Shown: piece after piece, positions 1-6,515 of the stretch
Layout: each line of letters opens with the position of its first letter
How positions within the stretch are numbered: the first letter of the stretch is position 1
Assembly: GCA_946482365.1 (NCBI GenBank)
Contig: CAMLQY010000030.1
Location: 1 to 21,967, forward strand
Direction: 5' to 3'
Length of the DNA stretch: 21,967 nt
DNA from: an uncultured Actinomycetes bacterium
GTDB taxonomy: Bacteria; Actinomycetota; Thermoleophilia; Solirubrobacterales; 70-9
Translations under genes and position numbers: made by a program
Notes under the pieces: model-generated
Database searches by the model: none
What the model saw: the letters and a program-made list of their open reading frames with translations, nothing else
Told to the model about the DNA's origin: nothing

Positions 1-874
1 CCTTGGTCGCCATGTCGGCGATCATGAACTGGATCGCCTGGTGCATCGCGATCGGCACGCCGAACTGGATCCTTTCCTTGGAGTAGTCCGAGGCGTACTC
101 GAGGGCAGCGCGGCCGATGCCGACGGCCATCGCCGAAACGCCGGGACGGGTCCGGTCGAGCGTCATCATCGCCAGCTTGAAGCCCTTGTTTTCCTCGCCG
201 AGGAGGTTCTCGGCGGGGATCTCGACTTCGTCGAAGGAGATGGTCGCGGTGTTGGAAGCCCGCTGGCCCATCTTGTCCTCCTTCTTGTCGACCGAGACCC
301 CGGGGAGGTCGGCGTCGACGACGAAGGCGCTGATCCCGCGGTGACCGCCCTCGGGGTCGGTCTTGGCGTAGACCGTGAAGTAGTCGGCGTAGGTGCCGTT
401 GGTGATGAAGCACTTGGAGCCGCTGATGACGTACTTGTCGCCCTTCTTCACGGCCTTCGTCTTCATCCCCGAGACGTCTGAGCCGGCGTCGGGCTCGGTC
501 AGGCAGAAGGAGGCGAGCTTCGGCTCCTCGCAGAGCATGCCGAGGTACTTCTTCTTCGTCTCCTCGGAGCCGCCGAGGGTGATCGGCGCCGAGGCGAGGC
601 CGTTGGCCATCAGGCTGGTGCCGATGCCCGAGCACCCCCAACCCATCTCCTCCTCGATCAGGCAGCCGGAGAGGTAGTCGAGGCCCGGGCCGCCGTAGAC
701 CTCGGGGATGTGGGTGTTCATCAGCCCCACCTCCCAGGCCTTCTCGATGATGTCCTGGGGCCAGGTGCCGTCCTTGTCGTACTCCCAGGCCACCTTGCGG
801 ATCTCGTTCTCGGCGAAGTTGTGCGCCATCTCGCGCAGGTCCTTCTGCTCGTCGGTGAGGGTGAAGTCAACCAC
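1..874 (-). CDS. Acyl-CoA dehydrogenase, medium-chain-like, C-terminus cut by window edge
   Basis: FAD-dependent acyl-CoA dehydrogenase, which oxidises an acyl-CoA to the 2-enoyl-CoA in beta-oxidation or a related pathway. The 291 visible codons cover the N-terminal helical domain (about 1-120), the beta domain with the family signature LTEPDAGSD (residues 125-133) and the FITNG motif (157-161), and the start of the C-terminal helical domain (TLDRTRPG onward). The order and wording resemble MCAD-type enzymes; substrate chain length cannot be read from sequence. The catalytic Glu of this family lies further C-terminal and is outside the window. The GTG start at 874 has an AAGGAG Shine-Dalgarno about 9 nt upstream (884-889). 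A palindromic operator candidate lies 72 bp upstream at 946-961, suggesting TetR-type control by an acyl-CoA-responsive repressor (inference). Confidence 0.93.
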   Translation of the reverse strand, partial: MVDFTLTDEQKDLREMAHNFAENEIRKVAWEYDKDGTWPQDIIEKAWEVGLMNTHIPEVYGGPGLDYLSGCLIEEEMGWGCSGIGTSLMANGLASAPITLGGSEETKKKYLGMLCEEPKLASFCLTEPDAGSDVSGMKTKAVKKGDKYVISGSKCFITNGTYADYFTVYAKTDPEGGHRGISAFVVDADLPGVSVDKKEDKMGQRASNTATISFDEVEIPAENLLGEENKGFKLAMMTLDRTRPGVSAMAVGIGRAALEYASDYSKERIQFGVPIAMHQAIQFMIADMATK

Positions 875-945
875 TGGTCGAAGCTCCTTTTCGTCCGTGC
901 GTAAGCCTTTGCATGCGGCCTCGCCGCAAGACGACGGACCACCGA

Positions 946-961
946 TTGACTGGTCAGTCAA
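946..961. promoter_or_regulatory. Palindromic operator, TetR-like, upstream of acyl-CoA dehydrogenase
   Basis: TTGACTG-GT-CAGTCAA: two perfect 7-bp arms around a 2-bp centre. It lies in the 165-bp gap between the divergent acyl-CoA dehydrogenase (-) and the gene at 1040 (+). Size and symmetry fit a TetR/FadR-family site, which often controls fatty-acid catabolism genes; the regulator is not in this window. It could also act on the 1040 operon. The rest of 875-1039 holds the dehydrogenase SD and a small GC stem (1001-1014) and no gene. Confidence 0.6.
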
Positions 962-1027
962 CCAGCTCAAGAGTAGCGGAACGCCAGCCGCAGGGAGAAA
1001 GCCCTGGCGAGGGCGCGGCGAGGGCCT

Positions 1028-1033
1028 TAACCT
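1028..1033 (+). promoter_or_regulatory. -10-like hexamer of a probable leaderless promoter
   Basis: TAACCT lies 6 nt before the ATG at 1040, with no convincing Shine-Dalgarno between. That spacing would place the transcription start at or next to the start codon. No clear -35 is seen, so this is tentative. Confidence 0.35.
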
Positions 1034-1039
1034 TGGGGT

Positions 1040-1369
1040 ATGGCGTATCTGCTGGCAGCGACCACCGTCGCGAGCGGCAACGTGCTGATCGCGATCACGC
1101 TCCTCGCGGTGCCGATCGGGGTCGTCGCCTTCGCCCTCTCGGGCAAGGCCTGGCAGGGGATCGGAAGGGGGCCGTACGCGATCGACCCCGACCTTCCCCC
1201 ACGCTCGGTCCGGCGCCTGGCATCGCCGGTCAGCCGCGCCACCCAGGAAGTCGAGGTCCGTCAGATGCTGCAGGCGAAGTCCTACCGGCGGGAGCGGCGC
1301 GGGGAAGCGCCGATCGACGTCGAGCGCGAGGCCGAGCGCCGGCTCGCCGATTTCGTAGGATCCGGCTGA
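1040..1369 (+). CDS. Small single-pass membrane protein, unknown function
   Basis: 109 residues. One hydrophobic segment at about residues 14-35 is followed by a charged, Arg/Glu-rich cytoplasmic-type tail (about 70-105) likely to be helical. I do not recognise a family. The ATG at 1040 is preceded by a -10-like hexamer (1028-1033) rather than a clear ribosome site. Its stop TGA (1367-1369) overlaps the ATG of the next gene in a TGATG junction, so the two are probably translationally coupled. The next gene in turn overlaps a peroxiredoxin, making this the first gene of a three-gene unit. A membrane anchor or partner role is possible but nothing shows it directly. Confidence 0.7.
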   Translation: MAYLLAATTVASGNVLIAITLLAVPIGVVAFALSGKAWQGIGRGPYAIDPDLPPRSVRRLASPVSRATQEVEVRQMLQAKSYRRERRGEAPIDVEREAERRLADFVGSG

Positions 1370-1722
1370 TGGCCGCCGCCGAGGAGAACCTCTACGAGGT
1401 CGAGGAGCTGCTGATGCAGCCCGGGACCTACTTCAACCCCCAGACCGAGGTGCTCGTCGTCGTCGACGACTCGACCTCGCTGGACCAGGAGGTCTTCAAC
1501 ATGGAGGCCTACGAGGGGGCGGAGTGGGTGCGCATCTCCGACGAGGTCCCGGTCGACGAGGACCAGCGCGACCAGGTGCTGGAGCGCTTCCAGACCAGCT
1601 ACCACCCCGGCTCCGCCGGCTCGGTCTCCGAAACCGCGCTGGAGCAGGGCGACGACGAGCTCGACGAGGGCGAGAACGGCCAGGACCCCGGCCGCGAGGA
1701 CCAGGGCGGGGCCCCGGAGTAG
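1369..1722 (+). CDS. Acidic hypothetical protein, unknown function
   Basis: 117 residues, family not recognised. The first ~80 residues look like a compact domain (EENLYEVEELLMQPGTYFNP, then LVVVDDS and an EWVRISDEVPVDEDQRDQVLERF stretch). The last ~35 residues are a low-complexity, strongly acidic tail rich in Glu, Asp, Gly and Gln that is likely disordered. No signal peptide, membrane segment or cysteine is present. The start overlaps the previous stop (TGATG) and its TAG stop (1720-1722) overlaps the GTG of the peroxiredoxin gene (TAGTG). These one-base overlaps on both sides argue that it is a real coupled gene. A link to oxidative stress through the peroxiredoxin is guilt by association only. 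Confidence 0.72.
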   Translation: MAAAEENLYEVEELLMQPGTYFNPQTEVLVVVDDSTSLDQEVFNMEAYEGAEWVRISDEVPVDEDQRDQVLERFQTSYHPGSAGSVSETALEQGDDELDEGENGQDPGREDQGGAPE

Positions 1723-2192
1723 TGCTGGAGGCCGGGGCGAGCGCGCCCGACTTCACCCTGCCCGACCAGGACGGCAACGACCTCAGCCTCTCCGACCTGC
1801 GCGGCGAGACCATCGTCCTCTACTTCTATCCCCGCGCCGACACGCCGGGGTGCACGACCCAGGCCTGCGGCGTCCGCGACCGCAGCTCCGAGTACGAGGC
1901 GGCGGGCGTCCGCGTGATCGGCGTCTCGCCCGACACCGTCGAGGCGGTGAGGAAGTTCGCCGACAAGTTCGACCTGGATTTCACCCTCCTCGCCGACGCC
2001 GACCACGCCGTCGCCGAGCGCTACGGCACCTGGGTCGAGAAGTCGATGTACGGCAGGAAGTACATGGGCGTGCAGCGCGCCACCTTCATCATCGACCCCA
2101 ACTCCAAGATAGCCAAGGTCTTCCCCAAGGTCTCGCCGAAACAGCACGACGACTTGGTGCTGAAGGCGCTCGGCGAGCTCGCCGCGGCCTGA
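1722..2192 (+). CDS. bcp: Thioredoxin-dependent peroxiredoxin, Bcp/PrxQ type
   Basis: 156 residues, normal length for Bcp/PrxQ. The enzyme reduces hydrogen peroxide and organic hydroperoxides using thioredoxin and acts in the cytosol. The active-site block YPRADTPGCTTQACGVRD carries the peroxidatic Cys44 and, five residues later, the resolving Cys49, the arrangement typical of the atypical 2-Cys PrxQ group. The conserved Pro and Thr before Cys44 are present. The GTG start at 1722 overlaps the TAG stop of the preceding gene by one base. It gives the expected N-terminus (LEAGASAPDFTLPDQDG), whereas longer in-frame extensions run through the previous gene. The stop lies 6 bp from the stop of the convergent antiporter gene, leaving no room for a separate terminator. 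Confidence 0.95.
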   Translation: MLEAGASAPDFTLPDQDGNDLSLSDLRGETIVLYFYPRADTPGCTTQACGVRDRSSEYEAAGVRVIGVSPDTVEAVRKFADKFDLDFTLLADADHAVAERYGTWVEKSMYGRKYMGVQRATFIIDPNSKIAKVFPKVSPKQHDDLVLKALGELAAA

Positions 2193-2198
2193 AGCACC

Positions 2199-3200
2199 TC
2201 AGGCACCGACGGCTACGACCACGATGAACGTCGTGTAAAGCAGGAACCAGGTGACGACCGCCGGCAGCCCGAAGCGCCCGCGTCGGTGCAGCACCTCGTA
2301 GGCAAGGAGGCCGCCGGCGAGGCCGAGGACGATGGATAGAGCCGCGTTGCCGCTCAGCTCCCAGCTGGTGAAGAGGAGGCCGATCCCAACCGGGATCGTC
2401 GACTGGAAGACCATCGCGCCGGTGATGTTGCCGAGCGCCAGGGAGTCCTTGCCGTCGCGGACCCAGAAGAAGCTGTTGACCTTCTCGGGCAGCTCGGTCG
2501 CCAGGGGGGCGAGGATCAGGGCGAGGACGACGGCCTCGACGCCGAGGCTCTCGGCGATGTGCAGCAGCTCCTCGACGAAGAGATGGGCTCCGCCGACCAT
2601 CGCGCCGAGGCCGACCAGGAGCTGGAGCACGCAGAGCAGCAGGCCCGGGTCTTCGCGCCGCTCGGGACGCAGCTCGAAGATCAGCGGGTTGAGCGTCTCC
2701 TCGTCCTGCACCTCTCCCCCGGCGCGCAGGGTGCGGGCCGTGTAGATCGGGTAGGCGAGGATGACGAGGATCCCGACGGGGATGCGCAGCGCGTCCGGCG
2801 CGCCCCAGCCCAGCGCCAGGGCGAGGGCGAAGAAGGCGAGGAAGAAGAGTAGGTCTCGCTCCAGCGTCGGCCGGTGCGCCTTCAGCTCGAGCCCCTGCTC
2901 GCGCCGCTCGCGGTAGAGGTAGGCGAAGAGGCCGACCAGGCCCATCGCCAGGGTGCCGAGCAGGAAGGGAGCGCCGACGATCGCCCCGATCGCCACCTGG
3001 TCGGCCCCCTCGGCGGCGCCGATCAGGGCGACGATCGCGATCAGCGTCTCCGGCATCGCGGTGCCGACCGCTGCCAGCAGGCTGCCGACCGCTCCCTCGC
3101 CGAGTCCCAGCCGGTGCCCGATCCACTCCACCGCGTTGGTGAAGAGCAGAGCCCCGGCGAGAATCACCGCAAAGCTGACGAACAGCAGGACGACTTCCAT
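2199..3200 (-). CDS. Sodium/calcium exchanger family (CaCA) membrane protein, YrbG-like
   Basis: 333 residues, strongly hydrophobic, about 10-11 membrane helices. It carries the two inverted alpha-repeats of the cation/Ca2+ exchanger superfamily: alpha-1 around GTAMPET (46-52) and alpha-2 around APLATELPE (231-239), whose acidic residues bind the transported cation. A charged loop between them (about 155-185) is the usual cytoplasmic linker. It likely exports Ca2+ (or another cation) in exchange for Na+ or H+; the ion pair cannot be decided from sequence. The ATG at 3200 lies 16 bp after the stop of a second antiporter of the CAX branch, so the two are probably cotranscribed. Confidence 0.9.
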   Translation of the reverse strand: MEVVLLFVSFAVILAGALLFTNAVEWIGHRLGLGEGAVGSLLAAVGTAMPETLIAIVALIGAAEGADQVAIGAIVGAPFLLGTLAMGLVGLFAYLYRERREQGLELKAHRPTLERDLLFFLAFFALALALGWGAPDALRIPVGILVILAYPIYTARTLRAGGEVQDEETLNPLIFELRPERREDPGLLLCVLQLLVGLGAMVGGAHLFVEELLHIAESLGVEAVVLALILAPLATELPEKVNSFFWVRDGKDSLALGNITGAMVFQSTIPVGIGLLFTSWELSGNAALSIVLGLAGGLLAYEVLHRRGRFGLPAVVTWFLLYTTFIVVVAVGA

Positions 3201-3216
3201 CGAGGCAGGCTATCCG

Positions 3217-4251
3217 TCAGGCGAAGTAGAAGGCGAGACCGAAAACCGCGTAGACCGCAAGGAGCTGAACCCCCTCGAACCAGGTCGACTCGCCGTCCTG
3301 GGCGACGTAGTTGGCAATCAGCACGGCGAGCAGGATGGCGCCGAGCTCGAAGCCGTTGAAGACGAGCGCCAGCGGGTGCGGCCCGAGGAAGAAAGAGGCG
3401 AGGACGAGGATCGGGGCGACGAAGAGTGCAACCTGGGCGCTGGACCCGATCGCGATGTTGACCGCCAGGTCCATCTTGTCCTTGACCGCGACCAGGACGG
3501 CGACCCAGTGCTCGGCGGCGTTGCCGACGATGGCGACGACGATCACGCCGATGAAGAACTCCGAGAGGCCGATCGCGTGCGAGGCCTCCTCGATCGAGCC
3601 GACCAGCACCTCCGACATCAGCCCGACGAGAAGGCCGGAGCCGGCGAGGGCGAGGACCGACTTGCGCGGCGACCAGCCCCAGGTGTCCTCGTCCTCGTAC
3701 TCGGGGTTGAAGATGTCGCGGTGGGTCTTCAGCGAGAAGAAGAGCCCGGCGACGTAGGTGGCGATGAGGACGATCGCCACCGCCAGCGAGAGGTGCTCGA
3801 CGGTCGAGTCGTAGTTCACCGTCTCCGCGCCGGGGTCGGGCAGGCCCACCCCCTCGACCAGCTCGAAGATCGCCGGCATCACCAGCGCCGCGGCGGCGAG
3901 CAGCAGCATCGAGGTCTGCACGCCGGCGCTGGTGCGGCTGAATGTCTGCTTTTCGCGACCGAGACCGCCGAAGAGCATCGCGGCGCCGAGCACGAGCAGG
4001 ACGTTGCCGATGATCGAGCCGACGATCGAGGCCTTGACCACCTCCTGCAGACCCTGCTGGAGGGCGAAGAGGGCGATGATCAGCTCGGGCGCGTTCCCGA
4101 AGGTGACGTTGAGCAGGCCGCCGATGCCGGGCCCCGAGCGCGCCGCCAGCTCCTCGGTCGCACGGCCCATCAGCGCCGCCGTGGGGATGATCCCGAGCGC
4201 CGATGCACCGAAGACGAGGCCGGCCGCGGCACCGGCCAGGTCCAGCACCAC
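3217..4251 (-). CDS. Calcium/proton antiporter, CAX type
   Basis: 344 residues from the GTG at 4251. CAX-branch member of the CaCA superfamily, exporting Ca2+ against H+ across the membrane. Both family signatures are present: a GLLNVTFGNAPELIIALFAL-type c-1 repeat (GNAPE at 52-56) and the c-2 repeat with VGNAAEHWVA (GNAAEH at 243-248). An acidic loop (about 182-192, EYEDEDTWGW) separates the halves. The start is uncertain: homologous N-terminal hydrophobic sequence (LLTPLIPLAVVLDLAG) continues in frame upstream of 4251 with no ATG/GTG/TTG and no Shine-Dalgarno near 4251. The gene may start at a CTG or have an altered 5' end. It sits between the lipoprotein gene and the second antiporter on the same strand. 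Confidence 0.9.
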   Translation of the reverse strand: MVLDLAGAAAGLVFGASALGIIPTAALMGRATEELAARSGPGIGGLLNVTFGNAPELIIALFALQQGLQEVVKASIVGSIIGNVLLVLGAAMLFGGLGREKQTFSRTSAGVQTSMLLLAAAALVMPAIFELVEGVGLPDPGAETVNYDSTVEHLSLAVAIVLIATYVAGLFFSLKTHRDIFNPEYEDEDTWGWSPRKSVLALAGSGLLVGLMSEVLVGSIEEASHAIGLSEFFIGVIVVAIVGNAAEHWVAVLVAVKDKMDLAVNIAIGSSAQVALFVAPILVLASFFLGPHPLALVFNGFELGAILLAVLIANYVAQDGESTWFEGVQLLAVYAVFGLAFYFA

Positions 4252-4313
4252 CGCCAGCGGGATCAGCGGTGTGAGCAGGTACGGCCAGCCATGGGGAGTG
4301 CGGAGGAAGGCGG

Positions 4314-5306
4314 CTACTGCGAGCCCCCGGCGCGCGCGAGCCTTTCCAGGAAGTTGGTCAGCCCGGCCCCCCCGATGCCACCCTGGAGCACGCCGAGCAG
4401 TTCGATCGGGTTGATGCCAAGCTCGATGAAGAGCGCGCTCAGCGGCTTCGAGCTCTTGGGCGCCGAGATCGTCTGCGGCTCGTTGACGTCGGTGAGGGTC
4501 AGGTCGACGTCGAAATCGGCGCTGTCCGCGCCCTCGGGGCCGGAGCCCTGCGGCGGGTCGACCGAGACCTGCGCCTGGAGCCGGCGCACGATGTGGTCCT
4601 CGCCGACGTAGAGCACGAGATGCGCGTTCTCGATCGTGCTCTCCGTGCCGCCTTCGGATTTTTCGATTTCGCCCAGCGACTCTTCGAACCCGGGAACCGC
4701 TTGCAGCTGTTCGCTGCAGAGCGCGTCTTCTTTCATTTCGGAGAAGGCCTCATTTGCGGTCTCGGTATCGACGTCGCCGCTCACCTTCGTCGTGCTCGTG
4801 CCCCCTACCTCGGCGGTCCCTTCTTCGGTCGGGTCCTCGATGAATTCGCTCAGCTTCCTCTCCTCGACCACTTCCTGGCAGGCGCTGACTTCTTCCGATT
4901 CTCCGAGCGCGCTCTGGACGAAACCGTAGGTTGTCGCGTCGAGCCTGTACTCGGCCCCCTCGAAGCCGACGTAGGCCTTGTTGGCGTCGGGCACGGTAGC
5001 CCCGCCTTCGAAGTCCACCTTTTCGCCGTTCACCTCGCCCTTGACGGTCGCGGTCAGGTCGAGCCTGAGCGACTGTGCGTCCTTTCCGGCTTCGAAGGGA
5101 CCGGAAAGCTCGACGTCGAGGCGTTCCCCTTCGCCGCTCGTCCCGTCGATGCCCAGGGAGAGGTCCAGCTTGCCGCTTTCGACCCCACTGAGCGTCGCTT
5201 CGTCGACGATCTCCTGCGCACCGTTGTCTCCCCCTCCGCAGGCGGACATCGCCAGCGCGAGAGCGACCATGGCGATGGAGACGGTGGTGATGCGCAGTGA
5301 GCTCAA
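4314..5306 (-). CDS. Secreted lipoprotein, LppX/LprG-like architecture (tentative)
   Basis: 330 residues. The N-terminus is a lipoprotein signal peptide: a hydrophobic segment, then MSAC with the lipidated Cys at residue 23 and a GGGDNG linker. The mature part opens with VESGKLDLSLGIDG and proceeds through alternating beta-type segments and YVGFEGAEYRLDA. This resembles actinobacterial LppX/LprG-like lipoproteins that hold or move lipids, but it is longer than the usual ~230 residues and the assignment is tentative. Three further cysteines in the mature part could form disulfides. The TTG start at 5306 is supported by a strong GGAGGT site 8 nt upstream (5315-5320). It precedes two Ca2+ antiporter genes on the same strand, so an envelope role is plausible. 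Confidence 0.8.
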   Translation of the reverse strand: MSSLRITTVSIAMVALALAMSACGGGDNGAQEIVDEATLSGVESGKLDLSLGIDGTSGEGERLDVELSGPFEAGKDAQSLRLDLTATVKGEVNGEKVDFEGGATVPDANKAYVGFEGAEYRLDATTYGFVQSALGESEEVSACQEVVEERKLSEFIEDPTEEGTAEVGGTSTTKVSGDVDTETANEAFSEMKEDALCSEQLQAVPGFEESLGEIEKSEGGTESTIENAHLVLYVGEDHIVRRLQAQVSVDPPQGSGPEGADSADFDVDLTLTDVNEPQTISAPKSSKPLSALFIELGINPIELLGVLQGGIGGAGLTNFLERLARAGGSQ

Positions 5307-5370
5307 GGCGGTGGACCTCCGTTGCAGAGTCGATTGGGTCGAAAGCTTATGACCTATTCGCCGGGAGTGG

Positions 5371-5610
5371 CTAGCGAGTGGTCTCGATTTGGCGTGGAGC
5401 CTCCTCGGTCACGTTGAGCGCAAGGGGGAACAGGAAGGCGCCGAGGAAGATCAGGACGATGCCCGCCGCGACCAGCCAGCGGGCCGCGGTGAGGTGACCG
5501 AGGATGCCGACGGCGAAGCCGATCAGCATCAGCGCCAGATAGGGGCCGGCGCTGTGGGGCAGCAGCGCCGCGAGGGGCAGGGCGAGGTCGAGCACAGCGA
5601 CGATTATCAT
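5371..5610 (-). CDS. Small membrane protein, unknown function
   Basis: 79 residues with two to three hydrophobic helices (about 3-18, 22-40 and 45-65) and a short polar C-terminus (NVTEEAPRQIETTR). No family recognised. The ATG at 5610 is only 7 bp from the divergent MoxR start at 5618, with a weak GGGG ribosome site on the reverse strand. The lipoprotein gene follows 64 bp downstream on the same strand. Coding potential is supported mainly by the clean hydrophobic pattern; the crowded 5' end makes the exact start uncertain. Confidence 0.6.
   Translation of the reverse strand: MIIVAVLDLALPLAALLPHSAGPYLALMLIGFAVGILGHLTAARWLVAAGIVLIFLGAFLFPLALNVTEEAPRQIETTR
5605..5610 (+). promoter_or_regulatory. 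-10-like hexamer of a probable leaderless moxR promoter
   Basis: TATCAT (four matches to TATAAT, including T1, A2 and the final T) ends 7 nt before the ATG at 5618, with no Shine-Dalgarno between. It overlaps the start codon of the divergent small gene. No good -35 was seen. Confidence 0.45.
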
Positions 5611-5617
5611 CGCCCCG

Positions 5618-6499
5618 ATGGCTGCGGGCTCTGTGACAGAGGTGAAGGAAGCGCTGGCGGAGGTCGGCTACCTCGCCGACGAGCCGGCGGCACTGGTCTC
5701 CTTCCTCGCCCAGCGGCTGGAGAAGCCGGTCCTGGTCGAGGGCCCCGCGGGCGTCGGCAAGACCGAGCTTGCCAAGGCGCTCTCGCGCGCCACCGGCCGC
5801 GCGCTGATTCGCCTGCAGTGCTACGAGGGCCTCGACGAGGCCAAGGCGCTCTACGAGTGGAACTACCGCAAGCAGCTGCTGCGGATCCAGGCCGGCGGCG
5901 AGGACGGCTGGGAGGAGGTCCACGGCGACATCTTCGACAAGGAGTTCCTGCTCGAGCGGCCGCTGATGCAGGCGATCGCCAGTCCCGAGCCGGTCGTGCT
6001 GCTGATCGACGAGATCGACAAGACCGACCAGGAGTTCGAGGCGATGCTGCTCGAGCTGCTCTCCGACTTCCAGATCACGATCCCCGAGCTGGGCCAGGTC
6101 TCGGCGACGACGATGCCGATCGTCGTCCTCACCTCGAACAACTCGCGCGAGCTGACCGAGGCGCTGAAGCGGCGCTGCCTCTACCTCTGGCTCGACTACC
6201 CGGAGCTGGAGCGTGAGATGGAGATCGTCCGGCTTCACGCCCCCGAGCTTCCCGAGGCGCTGGCCCGCCGCATGGTCGAGGTGGTGCGGATGATCCGCGC
6301 CCTCGACCTGAAGAAGCCGCCCTCGATCGCCGAGTCGATCGACTGGGCGCGCACGCTGCTGCTGATGGGCGCCGAGGACATCGATCGCGAGACCTTCGAG
6401 CAGTCGATGTCGATCATCGTCAAGCACCGCACCGACATCGAGCTGGTGGCGGAGCGGGTCGGGGTGAAGCTTGCCGAGCCCGTACGGCCCCAAGGCTGA
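5618..6499 (+). CDS. MoxR-family AAA+ ATPase (CoxD-like)
   Basis: 293 residues. AAA+ ATPase of the MoxR group, chaperone-like enzymes that work with a VWA-domain partner to mature or insert metal cofactors in client proteins. Walker A is GPAGVGKT (42-49), Walker B VVLLIDEID (126-134), and the sensor-1 Asn lies in TSNNSRE (about 174), followed by the usual arginine-rich ALKRRCLYLW segment (182-191). The C-terminal lid is helical. The next gene, a VWA protein starting 16 bp after the stop, is the expected partner; the pair is the coxD/coxE arrangement, although no CO dehydrogenase gene is visible here. The ATG at 5618 is favoured by a -10-like hexamer 7 nt upstream; a GTG at 5633 is an alternative. 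Confidence 0.93.
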   Translation: MAAGSVTEVKEALAEVGYLADEPAALVSFLAQRLEKPVLVEGPAGVGKTELAKALSRATGRALIRLQCYEGLDEAKALYEWNYRKQLLRIQAGGEDGWEEVHGDIFDKEFLLERPLMQAIASPEPVVLLIDEIDKTDQEFEAMLLELLSDFQITIPELGQVSATTMPIVVLTSNNSRELTEALKRRCLYLWLDYPELEREMEIVRLHAPELPEALARRMVEVVRMIRALDLKKPPSIAESIDWARTLLLMGAEDIDRETFEQSMSIIVKHRTDIELVAERVGVKLAEPVRPQG

Positions 6500-6515
6500 G
6501 ACCGGGCCGCCGGGC

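Noticed and set aside
41..1088. Several plus-strand frames opposite the acyl-CoA dehydrogenase
   Set aside because: They are complements of the conserved dehydrogenase motifs read on the minus strand.
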